The position numbers and the translations under genes are program-made. From Primula veris (taxonomy: Eukaryota; Streptophyta; Magnoliopsida; Ericales; Primulaceae), in contig OY821745.1 in NCBI GenBank assembly GCA_963682055.1, positions 4,657,501 through 4,721,500 of the forward strand: 64,000 nucleotides of DNA, read 5' to 3'. This document shows positions 21,930 through 32,592 of this stretch, piece after piece. Positions within the stretch are counted from its first letter, which is position 1. Every line of letters starts with the position of its first letter. The notes under the pieces were generated by a model. It had not been told where the DNA came from. It saw only the letters and a program-made list of their open reading frames with translations, and did no database searches.

Positions 21930-22029
21930 CTACAAGACAAAACGATCATTGGTACCCTAATCCATTTTTGGGTCCTTGAGGGTTAGAGTCTCGACCCTTT
22001 GGAATCCAAACCAAATCATTTCTACTTAC
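21930..22029 (-). other. Putative 100-nt intron joining gag to pol
   Basis: On the minus strand a perfect donor, AAA|GTAAGT, sits in gag codons Y-K-V-S. The stretch ends TTTTGTCTTGTAG, a pyrimidine-rich acceptor, and CTCTAACCC provides a branch-like site. Removal joins gag codon 536 to the first pol codon in phase 0 and deletes both the gag TGA (21946-21948) and the TAG blocking the pol frame. Unspliced RNA would make Gag only (563 aa); spliced RNA would make a Gag-Pol of about 1580 aa. A plain +1 frameshift cannot work because the TAG lies in the pol frame. The excised part still encodes the VWIPKG...NPQGPK segment usually seen in related Gag-Pol proteins, so a recent frame-breaking change is the alternative. 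Confidence 0.6.
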
Positions 22030-23637
22030 TTTATACCTATTAGGGCAATATATATAATCCTCATAGTGGTCACTACGGTTGCAAGTCATACATTTTATAT
22101 GCGAGATAGGTTTAACAAAACGATTATAAACTAAGTTACTTTTATATGAATTGTTCTTACGGGAGTAACTTGGGGTTCTATTTTCATTTTTCTCCACTTG
22201 TTTGGTGAATAGATTTTTATGCTTAGACGCTAAGAGAGGGTTGTAACCTACACCGGTTTTATCATATGCGCCTTGTTGAGAAGCTAATATAGTACTTAGC
22301 ATTTTGCTTCCTTTAGTGAACTTAGAGAGAGTGAGTTCGGCGCTATCCGCCTTAAGTTTACATGACTTAAGGTCATCAACTAACTTATTATTTTCTAGGG
22401 CAAGTTCGGTATTTTTAGTTGCGAGTGTGTCATTTTTCATAGCTAAATTTCCAAGTTCGTCTTGTAGAGTGATTAGCAATTTTCTATAAGATTTGTTCTT
22501 ACCTCTAGCTTTTTCTAAAGATTCTAACACATCATTAATATCAAGACAATCATCACTAGAAATAGAGGAGTTAGAGGAGTGATAGCTTACTTCCTCGGAA
22601 TCATCGTCTCTAGCCATGAGACATAGATTTGCGACTTCTTCATTGTCGCTATCGGAGCTATCATCATCGCTCCCCCATGCGGCTAAGAATGCCTTCTTGT
22701 TTTCCCTTTTCTTGACGAACTTGTCCTTTTTCTTCAAGGGACATTCGTTTTGCATATGGCCGGGTTTGTGACATTTGTAGCAAATGATTTCGTCCTTTTT
22801 GCTAGATTTTTCGGAAGTCTCTTCCTTATATTCCTTTTTCCGAAATCGTTGTCCACCCTTCTTTTTCCAACTTAGGAATTTGTTGTAGCGTTTGGCAAAG
22901 AGAGCCATCTCATCATCCTCACTAGATGACTCATTTTCGCTATTGTCATTTGTTGTGCATTTGAAGGCAATGCCTTTCTTCTTTTTCGAGTCATCCTCAT
23001 GCTTTCGAGTCGTCATGTCGAGTTCATGAGTGCTTAGGGATCCAATGAGGTTGTCGAGAGAGAGAGTGTTCATGTCCTTGGCCTCTTGTATGGCCGTCAC
23101 TTTTGATTCCCACTTCCTTGGAAGACTTCGAAGGATCTTCGTCACCATCTCCTTGCTAGAGTATACCTTTTCAAGTCTCTTAAGATCATTAGTAATCTTA
23201 GTAAAACGAGTGTACATAGAAGCAATAGACTCGTCATCATCGACTTTAAATAATTCATAATCATGAATAAGCATGCTAATTTTAGAGTCCTTAACTTGAC
23301 TAGTTCCTTCGTGCATAATAGCTAGCTTATCCCACATTTGCTTAGCGGTGTCACAACCGGAAATCTTATCATATTCACTAGGCGAGAGCGCACAAGTGAT
23401 AGAAGTCATAGCCCTACAATTTAGGGAAAATGCTAGGCGTTCATCGGTGTCTAGTTCCTCTACAAGTTTATCTTCGCCATTTCTTCTAGGCGTTTTATAG
23501 CCTTTACTAATACTTATCCATTGGTCTATTTCAAAACCACAAAGGAAATTTTTCATAAGGTCTCTCCAATAGGGATAGTTAGTACCGTCAAAGAAGGGTG
23601 GCCTAGTTATGGATTTTGAGTCGGCGTATGAAGACAT
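21946..23637 (-). CDS. gag: Sirevirus gag (563 aa)
   Basis: This is the first ORF after the PBS (53 nt downstream), starting MSSYADSKSITRPPFFDGTN, the usual start of copia Gag with the FDGxNYxxW motif. Residues about 15-210 form the capsid-like UBN2/retrotran-gag region. A CCHC zinc knuckle, CYKCHKPGHMQNEC, has Cys286, Cys289, His294 and Cys299. Acidic Asp/Ser-rich linkers flank it, and about 370-445 is Leu/Lys/Glu-rich with coiled-coil character. A second Cys/His cluster (CMTCNRSDHYEDYIYC) lies at 516-531. The ORF ends NPQGPKNGLGYQ and stop. Gag forms the virus-like particle and binds RNA. The reading frame is intact. Its last 27 codons would be removed by the putative intron in the Gag-Pol mRNA. 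Confidence 0.93.
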   Translation of the reverse strand: MSSYADSKSITRPPFFDGTNYPYWRDLMKNFLCGFEIDQWISISKGYKTPRRNGEDKLVEELDTDERLAFSLNCRAMTSITCALSPSEYDKISGCDTAKQMWDKLAIMHEGTSQVKDSKISMLIHDYELFKVDDDESIASMYTRFTKITNDLKRLEKVYSSKEMVTKILRSLPRKWESKVTAIQEAKDMNTLSLDNLIGSLSTHELDMTTRKHEDDSKKKKGIAFKCTTNDNSENESSSEDDEMALFAKRYNKFLSWKKKGGQRFRKKEYKEETSEKSSKKDEIICYKCHKPGHMQNECPLKKKDKFVKKRENKKAFLAAWGSDDDSSDSDNEEVANLCLMARDDDSEEVSYHSSNSSISSDDCLDINDVLESLEKARGKNKSYRKLLITLQDELGNLAMKNDTLATKNTELALENNKLVDDLKSCKLKADSAELTLSKFTKGSKMLSTILASQQGAYDKTGVGYNPLLASKHKNLFTKQVEKNENRTPSYSRKNNSYKSNLVYNRFVKPISHIKCMTCNRSDHYEDYIYCPNRYKVSRNDLVWIPKGRDSNPQGPKNGLGYQ

Positions 23638-23689
23638 AGTGGATCTTTAAACTATAAAATCGTTAGATTTTTATGAATAGAATAGCTAA

Positions 23690-23701
23690 GCTCTGATACC
23701 A
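23690..23701 (-). other. Primer binding site, tRNA-iMet type
   Basis: Minus strand TGGTATCAGAGC lies two bases inside the 5' LTR end and is complementary to the 3' end of plant initiator tRNA-Met, the normal primer for Ty1/copia reverse transcription. Confidence 0.95.
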
Positions 23702-23703
23702 AT

Positions 23704-24959
23704 TGTTGGTCCGTAGGAGTCTAAACCTTAGAGGGGGGGGTGAATAAGGTTTTGTACGTTTTTCGCGGAATTAAAACTATGGGTATTTAACTAAGTTAAT
23801 TAGTGATATTTATAACCTAAACTCTTTTGTTACCAAATTAACGCTAAAATGATCTAAGCAAGCAATAAATATAAGCGATAAATGAATATGGAAAGTAAAA
23901 GTTAAGGGAAAGAAATAACGCAAGATTTATAGAGGTTCGGCAAACCGCGCCTACGTCCTCTCCTCGGTATTTTCACTACCGAGTGTTTCACTAAAAATCT
24001 TCGTTTCAAGGTTACACCTTAACGAGCTTAATCAACCGATTACGCTCCCCCTCACTATATGAGTATCCCGAATAAATGACCTAGAGCTTTTAAGCTACAC
24101 TTGCTTAAAAGCCTCTACCCAATTCACTCGCTCACTAATGAGTTTATAAAATACTCTTTTACAAGTTTGATTTCGAATCGCTCACTAACAAATATTATCT
24201 CGATGTTTATAAGATTACTATAAGAATATACTCGAGAATATTTTTGATTACAAGTGAGAAATAAGTAGTATAAGCTTGAAGGATTTTCTTGTAAGAATTG
24301 CTTAAAAGTTGTGAATGCTTGGATGAGCTTCTTCAAAGTGTTTTGGGGCTTTTGTAGAGTCACAAAGGTGCAGCAATAAATTTCAGACCGTTGCTGGTTG
24401 GTGAGTTCATTCAATGCTGTTTTTGCAGCAGTTCGCCCCATTTTCAGGAATAGCTTAAAAGCTGGATTTTGAAATTCTACAGAAACGATCGGTCGTTTCT
24501 GAAAAACGATCGGTCGTTTTTCAATTGGACTTACTGGACAAAATGTGCACTGAAACGATCGGTCGTTTCAGATTAATGATCGGTCGTTTTTGCTGAGTGC
24601 TCACTAGAAGAAATCATCAATAAAACGATCGGTCGTTTTATTATGGCGATCGGTCGTTTTTGTCCTATGCTCACTGGAAGGATTTTTCGTATGTATGATC
24701 GATCGTTTAGGGTTGATCAGTCGTTTTTTGTTGTTCTGGGTTATTTTCGGTTTTCTCGACAAACTTCGAAACCCCGTAACTAATTCGTTCCAACTCCGAT
24801 TTAGGTTCCGCTTGAACCAATGGCTTCGTAATTACGCATTCAATCATTTAAACCCTTTAACACACTCGATAAATGATTAGTACGCAAAACGAGCTTTTAT
24901 CATGTTTTACAAATATTGTTATCATCAAAATAATCGATTAGAAGAAACTACGTTCAACA
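23704..24959 (-). repeat. 5' LTR of the Sirevirus
   Basis: 1256 bp, virtually identical to 15267-16522. It holds the promoter-proximal copy of the hairpin array (about 24480-24727), the candidate TATA (24205-24224), and CCAACA at its inner end next to the PBS. Confidence 0.92.
24480..24727 (-). repeat. Hairpin array in the 5' LTR U3
   Basis: Same array as 16043-16290, offset by 8437 bases. In transcription order it lies upstream of the TATA candidate, so it is placed like an enhancer. It differs from the other LTR copy at one spacer base (CTCACTAGAAG instead of CTCACTGGAAG). Confidence 0.9.
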
Positions 24960-24964
24960 CCAAC

Positions 24965-25460
24965 AATATTGGAAGGGTATTACATATATGAATTGGATAT
25001 CGGACTCCAACTGTACAAATTGCATGAGTGGATATGTATTGTACTTGTAGGAGGTGCATTCTCATGGATGTCTTTTGAATAGACATGCATAGTTTGAGCA
25101 ACTATGGAGTTAGAATTCATATTGTTGGATCTATCTACTAAAGAGGCAAATTAGCTGAGAAGGTTTGGGAGGTATTCCCAAGTGGCCAAAATATGTTTCC
25201 GCAATAAACGTCCACTGCTGCAGTCAGTCAATTATTGAACGGTATCAGAATAATTTGTATAATGGAAAGTCTCGACAAAGTCATGACATATTCGTCGGAG
25301 ACACAAATCCGTAAGAGCAATTTGCTAGCAAAAATTGTGGTATCCATAGACTTTTCAATGTCTAAGAATAATAATACGGATCCATATACAAAATGCTTGA
25401 CTTGTGGAGGAGTTGGAGCATCATCGAGGGAAATGGGGTTTGAAGCCCAATAAATTGGAA
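24965..25460 (+). pseudogene. Relic of copia pol RNase H end, copy 1, right piece
   Basis: Continuation of the interrupted pol relic. Plus-strand pieces read like [25 protein letters not shown] and then VSIDFSMSKNNN.DPYTKCL, matching the usual copia RNase H tail (LYNGKSRH, SKDN.ADPLTKGL) with stops and shifts. Not coding. Confidence 0.7.
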
Positions 25461-26030
25461 ACATTCGCATAGACAACCCAACCTGAACTAGAAACTCCAG
25501 TCTCGGGTTCAATGGGAAACTGAATTGTGTGGGTGACCGAACAAAGCACTCGAGAACTTAAGTTATCAGCCCATTTGTATGATTAAAAAGTGATAGACCT
25601 GTACTATTGTAAGGGTAAACGTAAGCCTCTTAATGAATCAAGTATCTCAAAGATCGAGTGGGGTGAGTCAGGACACCATTGACTTGAAAATCACCTATAA
25701 CGAGTGTGTATGGCCGATACTATGTGATGAGCTAGGGCTAAATCGCTAGAGCGCTCGGCTGAAATTTGCCAAGGCAGTAAAGGGCCAAATATGGACAACA
25801 ACTAAAGGGCCTAGTAAGTGGTGTAGAGAAGACATTGTGCGAGTATTATTTTGTTACACACAAACCGCTAAGTGTTCAAAACATCTCGCTAGCTAACGCA
25901 AGTATATGCGAAGGTATTTCGCTATGGCAGGTTCAAGGCGTGCGCTATCTGACCTTATGTAATGAATTCTCGTGGTTCTCTCGATTGCATTTAGCATGCA
26001 CGTTGCATGACAGTTGATCATGTGGGGGAT

Positions 26031-26526
26031 TATTGGGAAACCGTAACGGTTTTGGGAGTATGAATGCAATTTAATTTTGTAAGTTACAATTTTAATTGCC
26101 CGCTACTGATGGCTTTCATGAAATGTAACTTTTAACATGTTTTTTGATATAAAAACATAGGTGCATTATCATTTTCAAAAACAAGAAAAATAAAGAAAGA
26201 AAGAGATATCATTATACAGATTCACATATGCATACATATATAGAGAGAGTACCGCAACACCAACGGTCCGACCGTGACTCGGTGTTGTACCTTGGGAACG
26301 AAGTGCCCTATTCAGCCAAAAGCAGAGTGGGCATGGCAAATATCGTTTAAGCGAACCTGCTTGCAGTTAACTCGTCTCGGGCTTTAGTCCATTTCGGTAT
26401 TATTTACATACTCTTAATTTTGAAGATTGTAATTGATATATATATATTTGAGGAAATTACTTTTCTGTTTATTTGTCCATTTCTTTTTCATAAAAATTAT
26501 TATATTTAATTACAACGTATCAAACA
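26031..26526 (+). repeat. 3' LTR of dead copia copy 1
   Basis: 496 bp, starting TATTGGGAAACCG (the canonical TG has become TA) right after the GTGGGGGAT polypurine tract. Compared with 9778-10298 it lacks about 25 bp after GGCTCGGTGT and has many point differences. Confidence 0.85.
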
Positions 26527-29210
26527 ATATATTCACTTAAAGTCCCGTTCCCCGGCCTTGCTGGTGGTTGTAACAACATCTAAAAGATAAGTCAATCAAT
26601 AGAAAGAGAACTGGAATACGGTGTCAATCATATTGAATCGGAGTTTCGATCTAGTTGCAGATACTGAGAAGACATGAAATTAACTTGACAAATAAAAAAT
26701 ATGCTTTAGCAGCTTAGCTATCATTGATTCATTGTAGTCAATCATCTGCAAGAAAGCTGTAACTTTTCTGGTGTGCAAGTTAGTTCTCTAGCGATTTCAC
26801 TTCAATTTTGCATTTGTACTTAATTTTTGTTAACATTTACGATGCTTTCCTGAAAGTGGTTTGAAACATTTAAGTACCTTTTATCTAATTATTGATCCAA
26901 GAAGCCATTCATGTTCACGTTTACGGTTTACTTGAAAGAGCTAAAACGTTGAAAATGGAATTTAGTGTTTGATTTTAAGTATTGTTACAACTTACAAGTG
27001 TTTGTGTTTAATTAAAATATAAGTATTTGGTGTCTAAATTTGAGCCTTAATTAAGTACAGAAGCATTGTTTTTTGGTTCGCCCTTTTTGTTCAAAGCACC
27101 AATAACTTTCGTTTCTATAAACAAGTTCGTTCACAACTGAGTAAATTTATTGGGATAATATCATATTACCATTGATAATTTTTCAAAACTACCACCTTAA
27201 CTGTCGTTTTTAGTTTTTTTGTTTGCCAAGTTCCTTCAAAGCCACCACCCTAATTTTGTCTACTTTTTCCCTTGTTAATCCTTAGTGTAACTGTAGGGAT
27301 TCTTTCGTTTTTAGAAGTCTTGTCTCAAACTTAAAATAAATTTGTCATTTTTGGTCGTTTTAATGATTTTAAATAAATTAAAAAAAATCCATATTTCAGC
27401 TATTTAAGAAACTATTTTGTTACAATAAGCTTCGTTAAAATACACATTATGAGAGGTATCCACCTCTTTAATTCATCATAGATATGGTATCCCACTTATG
27501 CATTAAAAGTTGGAAGTCATCACTTTCTTGTTTATGAGTTTGGCTCAATTGGTTTGGCTATCATGAAAAACTTTTTTATAGTTCACCACTTATGAATGAT
27601 TTATCTATTTATAAATGGGAATAGTTTAGTATTTAAATACCATATAACTCTGTGTCTCTTTCTATTTCATTGCAGAGTCCATAATAAAATAGTTTTTTGA
27701 GATATTGGAGAAAATTAAAATAAATAATACTCTTGTTTAAGCCGTAAACAATGTGTCTATCGTGGCATGTTTGGCTTAATGCTCCACATTTTCACCCATC
27801 TCGTTCATTGTTATATGATTCCTCATCATCTTCTGTCCAATCAGCACCTACACCCATGGGAGTCCCTCTCGTATAGAGCACCTAATCCGTAACCTTACAT
27901 CAACAGCAAAAATGTGCCTTTTAGAGTAAAACCTAAACATTGAAAATATGACACAATTAAAAAAATGCAAAATAATCAATATGTTTCATGTAGCCAAATC
28001 GGTAGGCATCTGCTATTACGAGTGCACTAGTCTCAACTCGTGATCCACAAATACGGTCAATAGCTACATTTTGATCTCCACAACACTTTTCTCTTTTGTT
28101 TCTACCGCAAGAAACGTAAATATGGACTTGTTTTTGTTCTTATCGGTTCAAGGATTCGTCATCAGTATTCGAGAATGAAGAACTATGCGATATAATTTCC
28201 GCAAGCGGCAATATTTTTACTAAAGAACAAGTCGGCTAAACAATTATTTGATTTCAATCCAAAGAGTGATAACCATTTTTATATTAAAGCAATTATAGTT
28301 AAAGTGAATATGTGATTTATGGATTTATTTATTAAAATAAACAACTAAAGACAGCTTCTTAAGAAAAATTATAGATATATTAATTTTAAATAAAGGTTGC
28401 ATAAATATTCTGAGAAATTTTTGGTAAGTAAACAAAACACAGAAGTTATTATCTCAATAGGACGGTACATGAAATATAACGGTGTTGATTCATAATTCGG
28501 TTTATTATACTCGGTTTTTGGCAGTTTATCATTTGTTATTTTCTGTTCGGTTATTTTCAGTTGAGTTTTCTCGGAAAAAAGTAAAACAAAAAAAAACAGA
28601 TCAATTTAACTTCGGTTCCGGTTCTAGCTAGGCCCGTTTTACTATAATTCCCGTTTATCGTCAAACCGAATTGGAGCTGTTCGGTTCTTATTTCAATCTT
28701 ACCACATCTGGTACGACTCCAAAGATCCCCGACACTTTAGCCTGGACATAATATGTTTTTCAATATTATTTAGGTTCTTGTATTGATTTCTTTTAAAAAA
28801 ATCCTGTCGTCACACGAGTCAGGAGGAGGTTGCAGCTTGAACTTGACACGGAATTGGCTCTTATCCCGCCCCCTATAAATTGTAATTCAATATAACTATT
28901 TTTACCCTCATCTTATATTAACTATACATATATACCATAGATTACCAAATGTGACATTTACACTCATTTCATTCTTTTATATATCTCATATTACACATGT
29001 CACTCAACTCTCACATACTCAAATATCATTCTCTATGTTAATATACTCCTATTTTCAGCTGATATTTATGCATTCAATTTTCAAATTCTTTTATACTCGG
29101 AAAATAGGTCTAGTTTATTATGCCTGTAAGGTGTTGATAAAAGTCCTCAAACATAAAATTACCTTAATAACACATTTATTAATCGGTTTGTCAATCTGAG
29201 TCTGACCAAA
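26527..29210. other. Gene-poor spacer
   Basis: No exon recognised on either strand; no long ORF and no clear plant protein motif. It contains one weak SINE-like segment (about 27988-28085) and a CGGTTCGGTT-like AT/CG mosaic near 28475-28690 that looks like an old dispersed repeat. Confidence 0.45.
27988..28085 (+). mobile_element. Possible tRNA-derived SINE fragment
   Basis: GTAGCCAAATCGGTAGGC resembles a Pol III A box, and GTCTCAACTCGTGATCC about 40 nt later resembles a degenerate B box followed by a tRNA-like end. No A tail or target duplication was found, so this is weak. Confidence 0.35.
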
Positions 29211-29948
29211 GACAAATTATTTAGTCCTCTTGAAGTAAAGAAAACATGGTACTCTTCACCATTGATAGGCCGACACGTGTTATGTGGGCCAATCTCTCCT
29301 TTTTAAAATACTGTTCCTTTGTTTGTTTACTTCTTCTTTAGCCCTTAAGTATTATTATTTTTAATTTGAGACATAAGATCTGGTTTATGTAAACTAGGTA
29401 CAGTACTTGATGATAACAATTTAAAATTATTATTTTCAGTTTATTTGATCAATTATTAGGGGACAAATATTAGCAAAAAATACCAAATTTATGCTCATAT
29501 TAATTACAATTTGTGACCCTGGAATTAATTAATTGAAACCCAAAAATTACTTTCAATCATCTTTAATTCTGAATAATTTGATATTTTTTTGGCGGAAACC
29601 TAGAAGATTTCAAGTAGGCTCAAATGCTTGATTCAGACCTGAAGGAACAACAGATTGATTATAAAAAAAAATGAGCCCTCTATTATTATTTTTAGTGTGG
29701 AGTTTATTAAATAATGAAATGATTTGAAATTTTTAAGAAATAAGTAAAAAATTCCAGGGTTACAAATTGAAATTAATATGAACATAAATTTAGTATTTTT
29801 CGCTAATATTTCCCCCCAATAATTGATCAGATAAACTGAAATTAAACAAACAAAAGAGCAGTACTTTAAAAATGAGACATTGGGCCACATAAAATGTGTC
29901 AGCTTATGAATGGTGAAGATGTCCTCCAAGAATGCTAAATAATTTGTC
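29211..29948. mobile_element. Foldback element with very long inverted arms
   Basis: The left arm starts GACAAATTATTTAG and the right arm ends with its inverse. Matching blocks continue inward for over 300 bp (CTTCACCATT, TATGTGGGCCAAT/ATTGGGCCACATA, TTGATCAATTATTAGGGG, AATTTATGCTCATATTAATT). The left arm carries an insertion of about 90-100 bp near 29332-29432 that the right arm lacks. No transposase is encoded. Confidence 0.75.
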
Positions 29949-30277
29949 CTAACGAAAAGTGCCTATAAAGTTTTCTAACAAATTACTGAATGAAGTTTTG
30001 TCTGTAGAATTATAATTTAAGGTAAATATATGTATATAATATGAACATGTTGAGTGTGTATCAATGTATGTATATGGTGTAATAAATCAAATTAATTGCA
30101 TTTTAGAATTACATATTTAGTCTGTACATTGGTATTATATTTCTAAATAAATCTCACATGAAGTTATGAGCACTTTTATAATTTTGATATATAAGTAGGT
30201 GAAGTTAATCATCAATTACTTTAAATTTGATAGCTCATTATAATTTGTGTTTTTGTTAAAAAGTATAGTTATAATAA

Positions 30278-31075
30278 GGAAGGACGTTAACATCCCAAAA
30301 ATATGATGTCATTTGACACCCCGAGCTTTTAAACTTATATAAAAATAGTTTTTTATTATTATTTTATTTTATCAAACCATCCTATAAATACTTAAGATAT
30401 ATATTGAATCTCATACTCTTACCCACTAAAAGCAGCCATAACAATTAATGTGAGCAACACATTTTAAACAAATGACACGATCTATCTAGAAGTGATGTGT
30501 AATAACAACATTAACCATTTGTACTAAATGTCATGATATATCCACAAATAACGTGCAATAATAACATAACACTCATCATCACATATATCTACAAGTGATG
30601 TTGAATAATAGGCTCAATACTCCCCCAAATATAATATCCATTCTAGGACAACGAGGTGACCTAACATCACTTGAGACTAACCGGACTCTGATACCATATT
30701 TAATCTCATATAGTTACTCACTAAAAGGTCTCATAGCAAATAAGTTGACCAATATATTTTAAACACATGTCAAAATCTATACACAAGTGATGTAAGATAA
30801 TAATCTCAACATTGTACATAATTATTTTTACTTTTAAAAAATATGATGTTTTTATATTTTTTTGACATTTTGGAAATTAAAAATCTCGCAAAACACAACT
30901 AAATCCAAGAAAATTATAAGAACGTAAAATATCACGAAACTAAAAATACCAACGTATACCTTGCGTATTTATAGAATGGTTTGATAGAAGAAAATAAAAA
31001 ATAAAAACTATTTTTATATGAGCTTAAAAGCTCGAATTGTCAGGTAACACCATATTTTGAGAGTGTTATCCCTTC
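30278..31075. mobile_element. TIR element interrupted by a nested TRIM
   Basis: The left arm (about 30278-30400, CCAAAAATATGATGTCA, GAGCTTTTAAACTTATATAA, AAACCATCCTATAAATAC) is inverted on the right (about 30957-31075, GTATTTATAGAATGGTTT, TTATATGAGCTTAAAAGCTC, ACCATATTTTGAGAGTG). The TRIM at 30412-30811 lies between the arms. Confidence 0.65.
30412..30811 (-). mobile_element. TRIM (mini LTR retrotransposon)
   Basis: Minus strand: right-hand LTR about 30699-30811, then a primer site TGGTATCAGAGT (30685-30696), a short non-coding core, and a second LTR at about 30412-30510. LTR features such as CACTAAAAG and the ACAAGTGATGT block are shared with the TRIM at 59697-59974. The left side shows two extra degraded copies of the LTR end in tandem. 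No coding capacity. Confidence 0.65.
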
Positions 31076-31764
31076 TAATTATGGGTTTTTGTTAGAAAGT
31101 GGGAAGTTTATATTTTTGTTTTGTTTTGGAAGTATAAGACTTATAATTGATTACATAGGTAAAAAATTTAATACCTAACTACTTTTCTTATCTGTTTGTT
31201 CATTAGCGGTGCAAATTTGGTCATGTTTATAATATTATGTTTTGGTCATATTATTTTTTTTTTAAATCAACGTTTTATAAACATGATCAAATTTTACAGA
31301 TTTTTTTGAACAAACATTTTAAAAATAAAATAAACGTTAATTTAAGAAAAAAAAAGAATTTTTTTACTAATACATATGAAAAAAAACAATAATATAACCA
31401 AAACATAACCTTATAAATTTAACCAAATGTCATAATCAATGTCATCGGTTCATTAGAATATTTGTTATGGGTTAGATTTTCTTTTTTCCTATCTAAAACC
31501 CATGTATCTCAGAAGTAGCTTTAGTCAGAACCCTACCACGATACATAGTACAAGTATATAAAATATTACACATGTATATGGACTGGTATATAGATTAATA
31601 AGGTACCAAATCTAAAAAAATCATCTATGACATTTAATAGTCGTGGAACATTTAGTATTTTGCAGAGTATTCACATTAGTAAATGCAGGCAACTAAGCCT
31701 GCCCATAGTCAAGCCATGCTGTTTTTAATATATAGCAGCTATATATAATTATGCAATCATTCTG

Positions 31765-31766
<2 letters not shown>

Positions 31767-31799
<33 letters not shown>
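31767..31799. repeat. (TA)n microsatellite
   Basis: An uninterrupted run of TA dinucleotides. Confidence 0.9.
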
Positions 31800-31801
<2 letters not shown>

Positions 31802-31906
31802 GTAACGTGTTGACACTCTTGTGTTTTTTTTTAATTTGTTATCGTGCCTGCGGGTGACCACCTCAACTTCCCAATTTTCATTTTATTTATTTATTTATTA
31901 TAGTAT

Positions 31907-32060
31907 CACTATAAAAAAATACTCAAATAGCGACGGAATTAGTGACGGTATTTTTTGTTACGAGCTTATTAGCGACGGTTTTTATGACGGTTTTGTGACA
32001 GTTTAGTCAATTTACGACAAATTTGGGACAACTTTTTAAATTAGCGACAGACTTATGACA
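31907..32060. mobile_element. CACTA-like transposon end
   Basis: CACTATAAAAAAATACTC followed by several GCGACGG/TGACGG subterminal repeats, the usual look of an En/Spm (CACTA) terminus. No opposite end was found within reach, so this is a remnant. Confidence 0.45.
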
Positions 32061-32470
32061 ACTTTTGATTCTCAATAAATCAAACATTATTTTGTAATCT
32101 ATATCAACCTTGCTGCAACCTTACAAGTTGACGAAGTTGTTATGCTGTCATTTATGATGTTAAATATTGGTATTTTTAACCCGTCACACTAAAAACATCA
32201 CATATAAATGTTAAATTTAAGATGTGTTTACACTTCACATTAAACACATTAGTTCTAAACACATTCATATTATTATAATTAATCAAAAGTTGGTATTGTA
32301 ATAATTTATGAATGACTAGCACAAATCAAATAAATAGTGACGGGTAGCAAAATTGTTTGTGAGGTTATATAAGTTAAAGTATTTAATTTTATATTCTTAC
32401 AAAATTAAAAAATAATATTATTCAAAATACAAAAATATAACATGATTTAATTACAAAATTAAAAATAATA

Positions 32471-32592
32471 CTCATTTCGTTCCTAATTAATAGATATGTT
32501 TGAAAAATAGTGAAATTTAAGAGAGTTTGAATATTGTATGAAGTCACAATAAAACCTACAAAAATACAAAAACTATTCGAATACGGAGGGAG
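32471..32592. mobile_element. Short Stowaway-like MITE
   Basis: 122 bp, beginning CTCATTTCGTTCC and ending ATACGGAGGGAG, flanked on both sides by TA, the Stowaway target site. Confidence 0.65.

Larger units (their letters stand above)
15267..24959 (-). mobile_element. Young, structurally complete Sirevirus-type Ty1/copia element
   Basis: A 9693-bp element on the minus strand. LTRs 15267-16522 and 23704-24959 are both 1256 bp (TGTTGG...CAACA). By eye they differ at only two positions (15568 region T/C; 16170 region G/A). The target duplication is CCAAC at 15262-15266 and 24960-24964; the empty site reads smoothly against the related copy at 42556-49557. In transcription order: LTR, PBS TGGTATCAGAGC, gag, pol (protease, integrase, RT, RNase H: copia order), an env-like third ORF, a polypurine tract, LTR. 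A third ORF after pol, a tRNA-iMet primer site and long LTRs are hallmarks of Sireviruses. All three ORFs are open. The gag-pol junction appears to need splicing (see the intron entry). It inserted in the pol relic of the old copia element. Confidence 0.9.
9778..26526 (+). mobile_element. Old, coding-dead Ty1/copia LTR element (copy 1), split by a Sirevirus
   Basis: LTRs are 9778-10298 and 26031-26526. Both start TGTTGG-like (TATTGG on the right) and end CAACA/AAACA, and are flanked by the 5-bp repeat ATATA (9773-9777 and 26527-26531). A GTGGGGGAT polypurine tract lies just before the right LTR, fixing plus orientation. Removing the nested element (15267-24959) and one CCAAC leaves about 7.05 kb, matching the 7.0-kb copy at 42556-49557. 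The body has only relics of copia pol: an integrase-like MR-K-DKS region, RT-like (K)Q(A/T)P and KFDRIM, and an RNase H tail with LYNGKSRQ. All are riddled with stops, and no gag was recognised. The sequence after the left LTR is TCTTAAACGAT, not a TGG-type primer site. The two LTRs differ by many substitutions and an indel, so the insertion is old. Confidence 0.85.

Noticed and set aside
25228..25512. Minus-strand ORF with a near copy at 48261-48491
   Set aside because: Both lie antisense to the copia RNase H relic and are similar only because the two elements are related.
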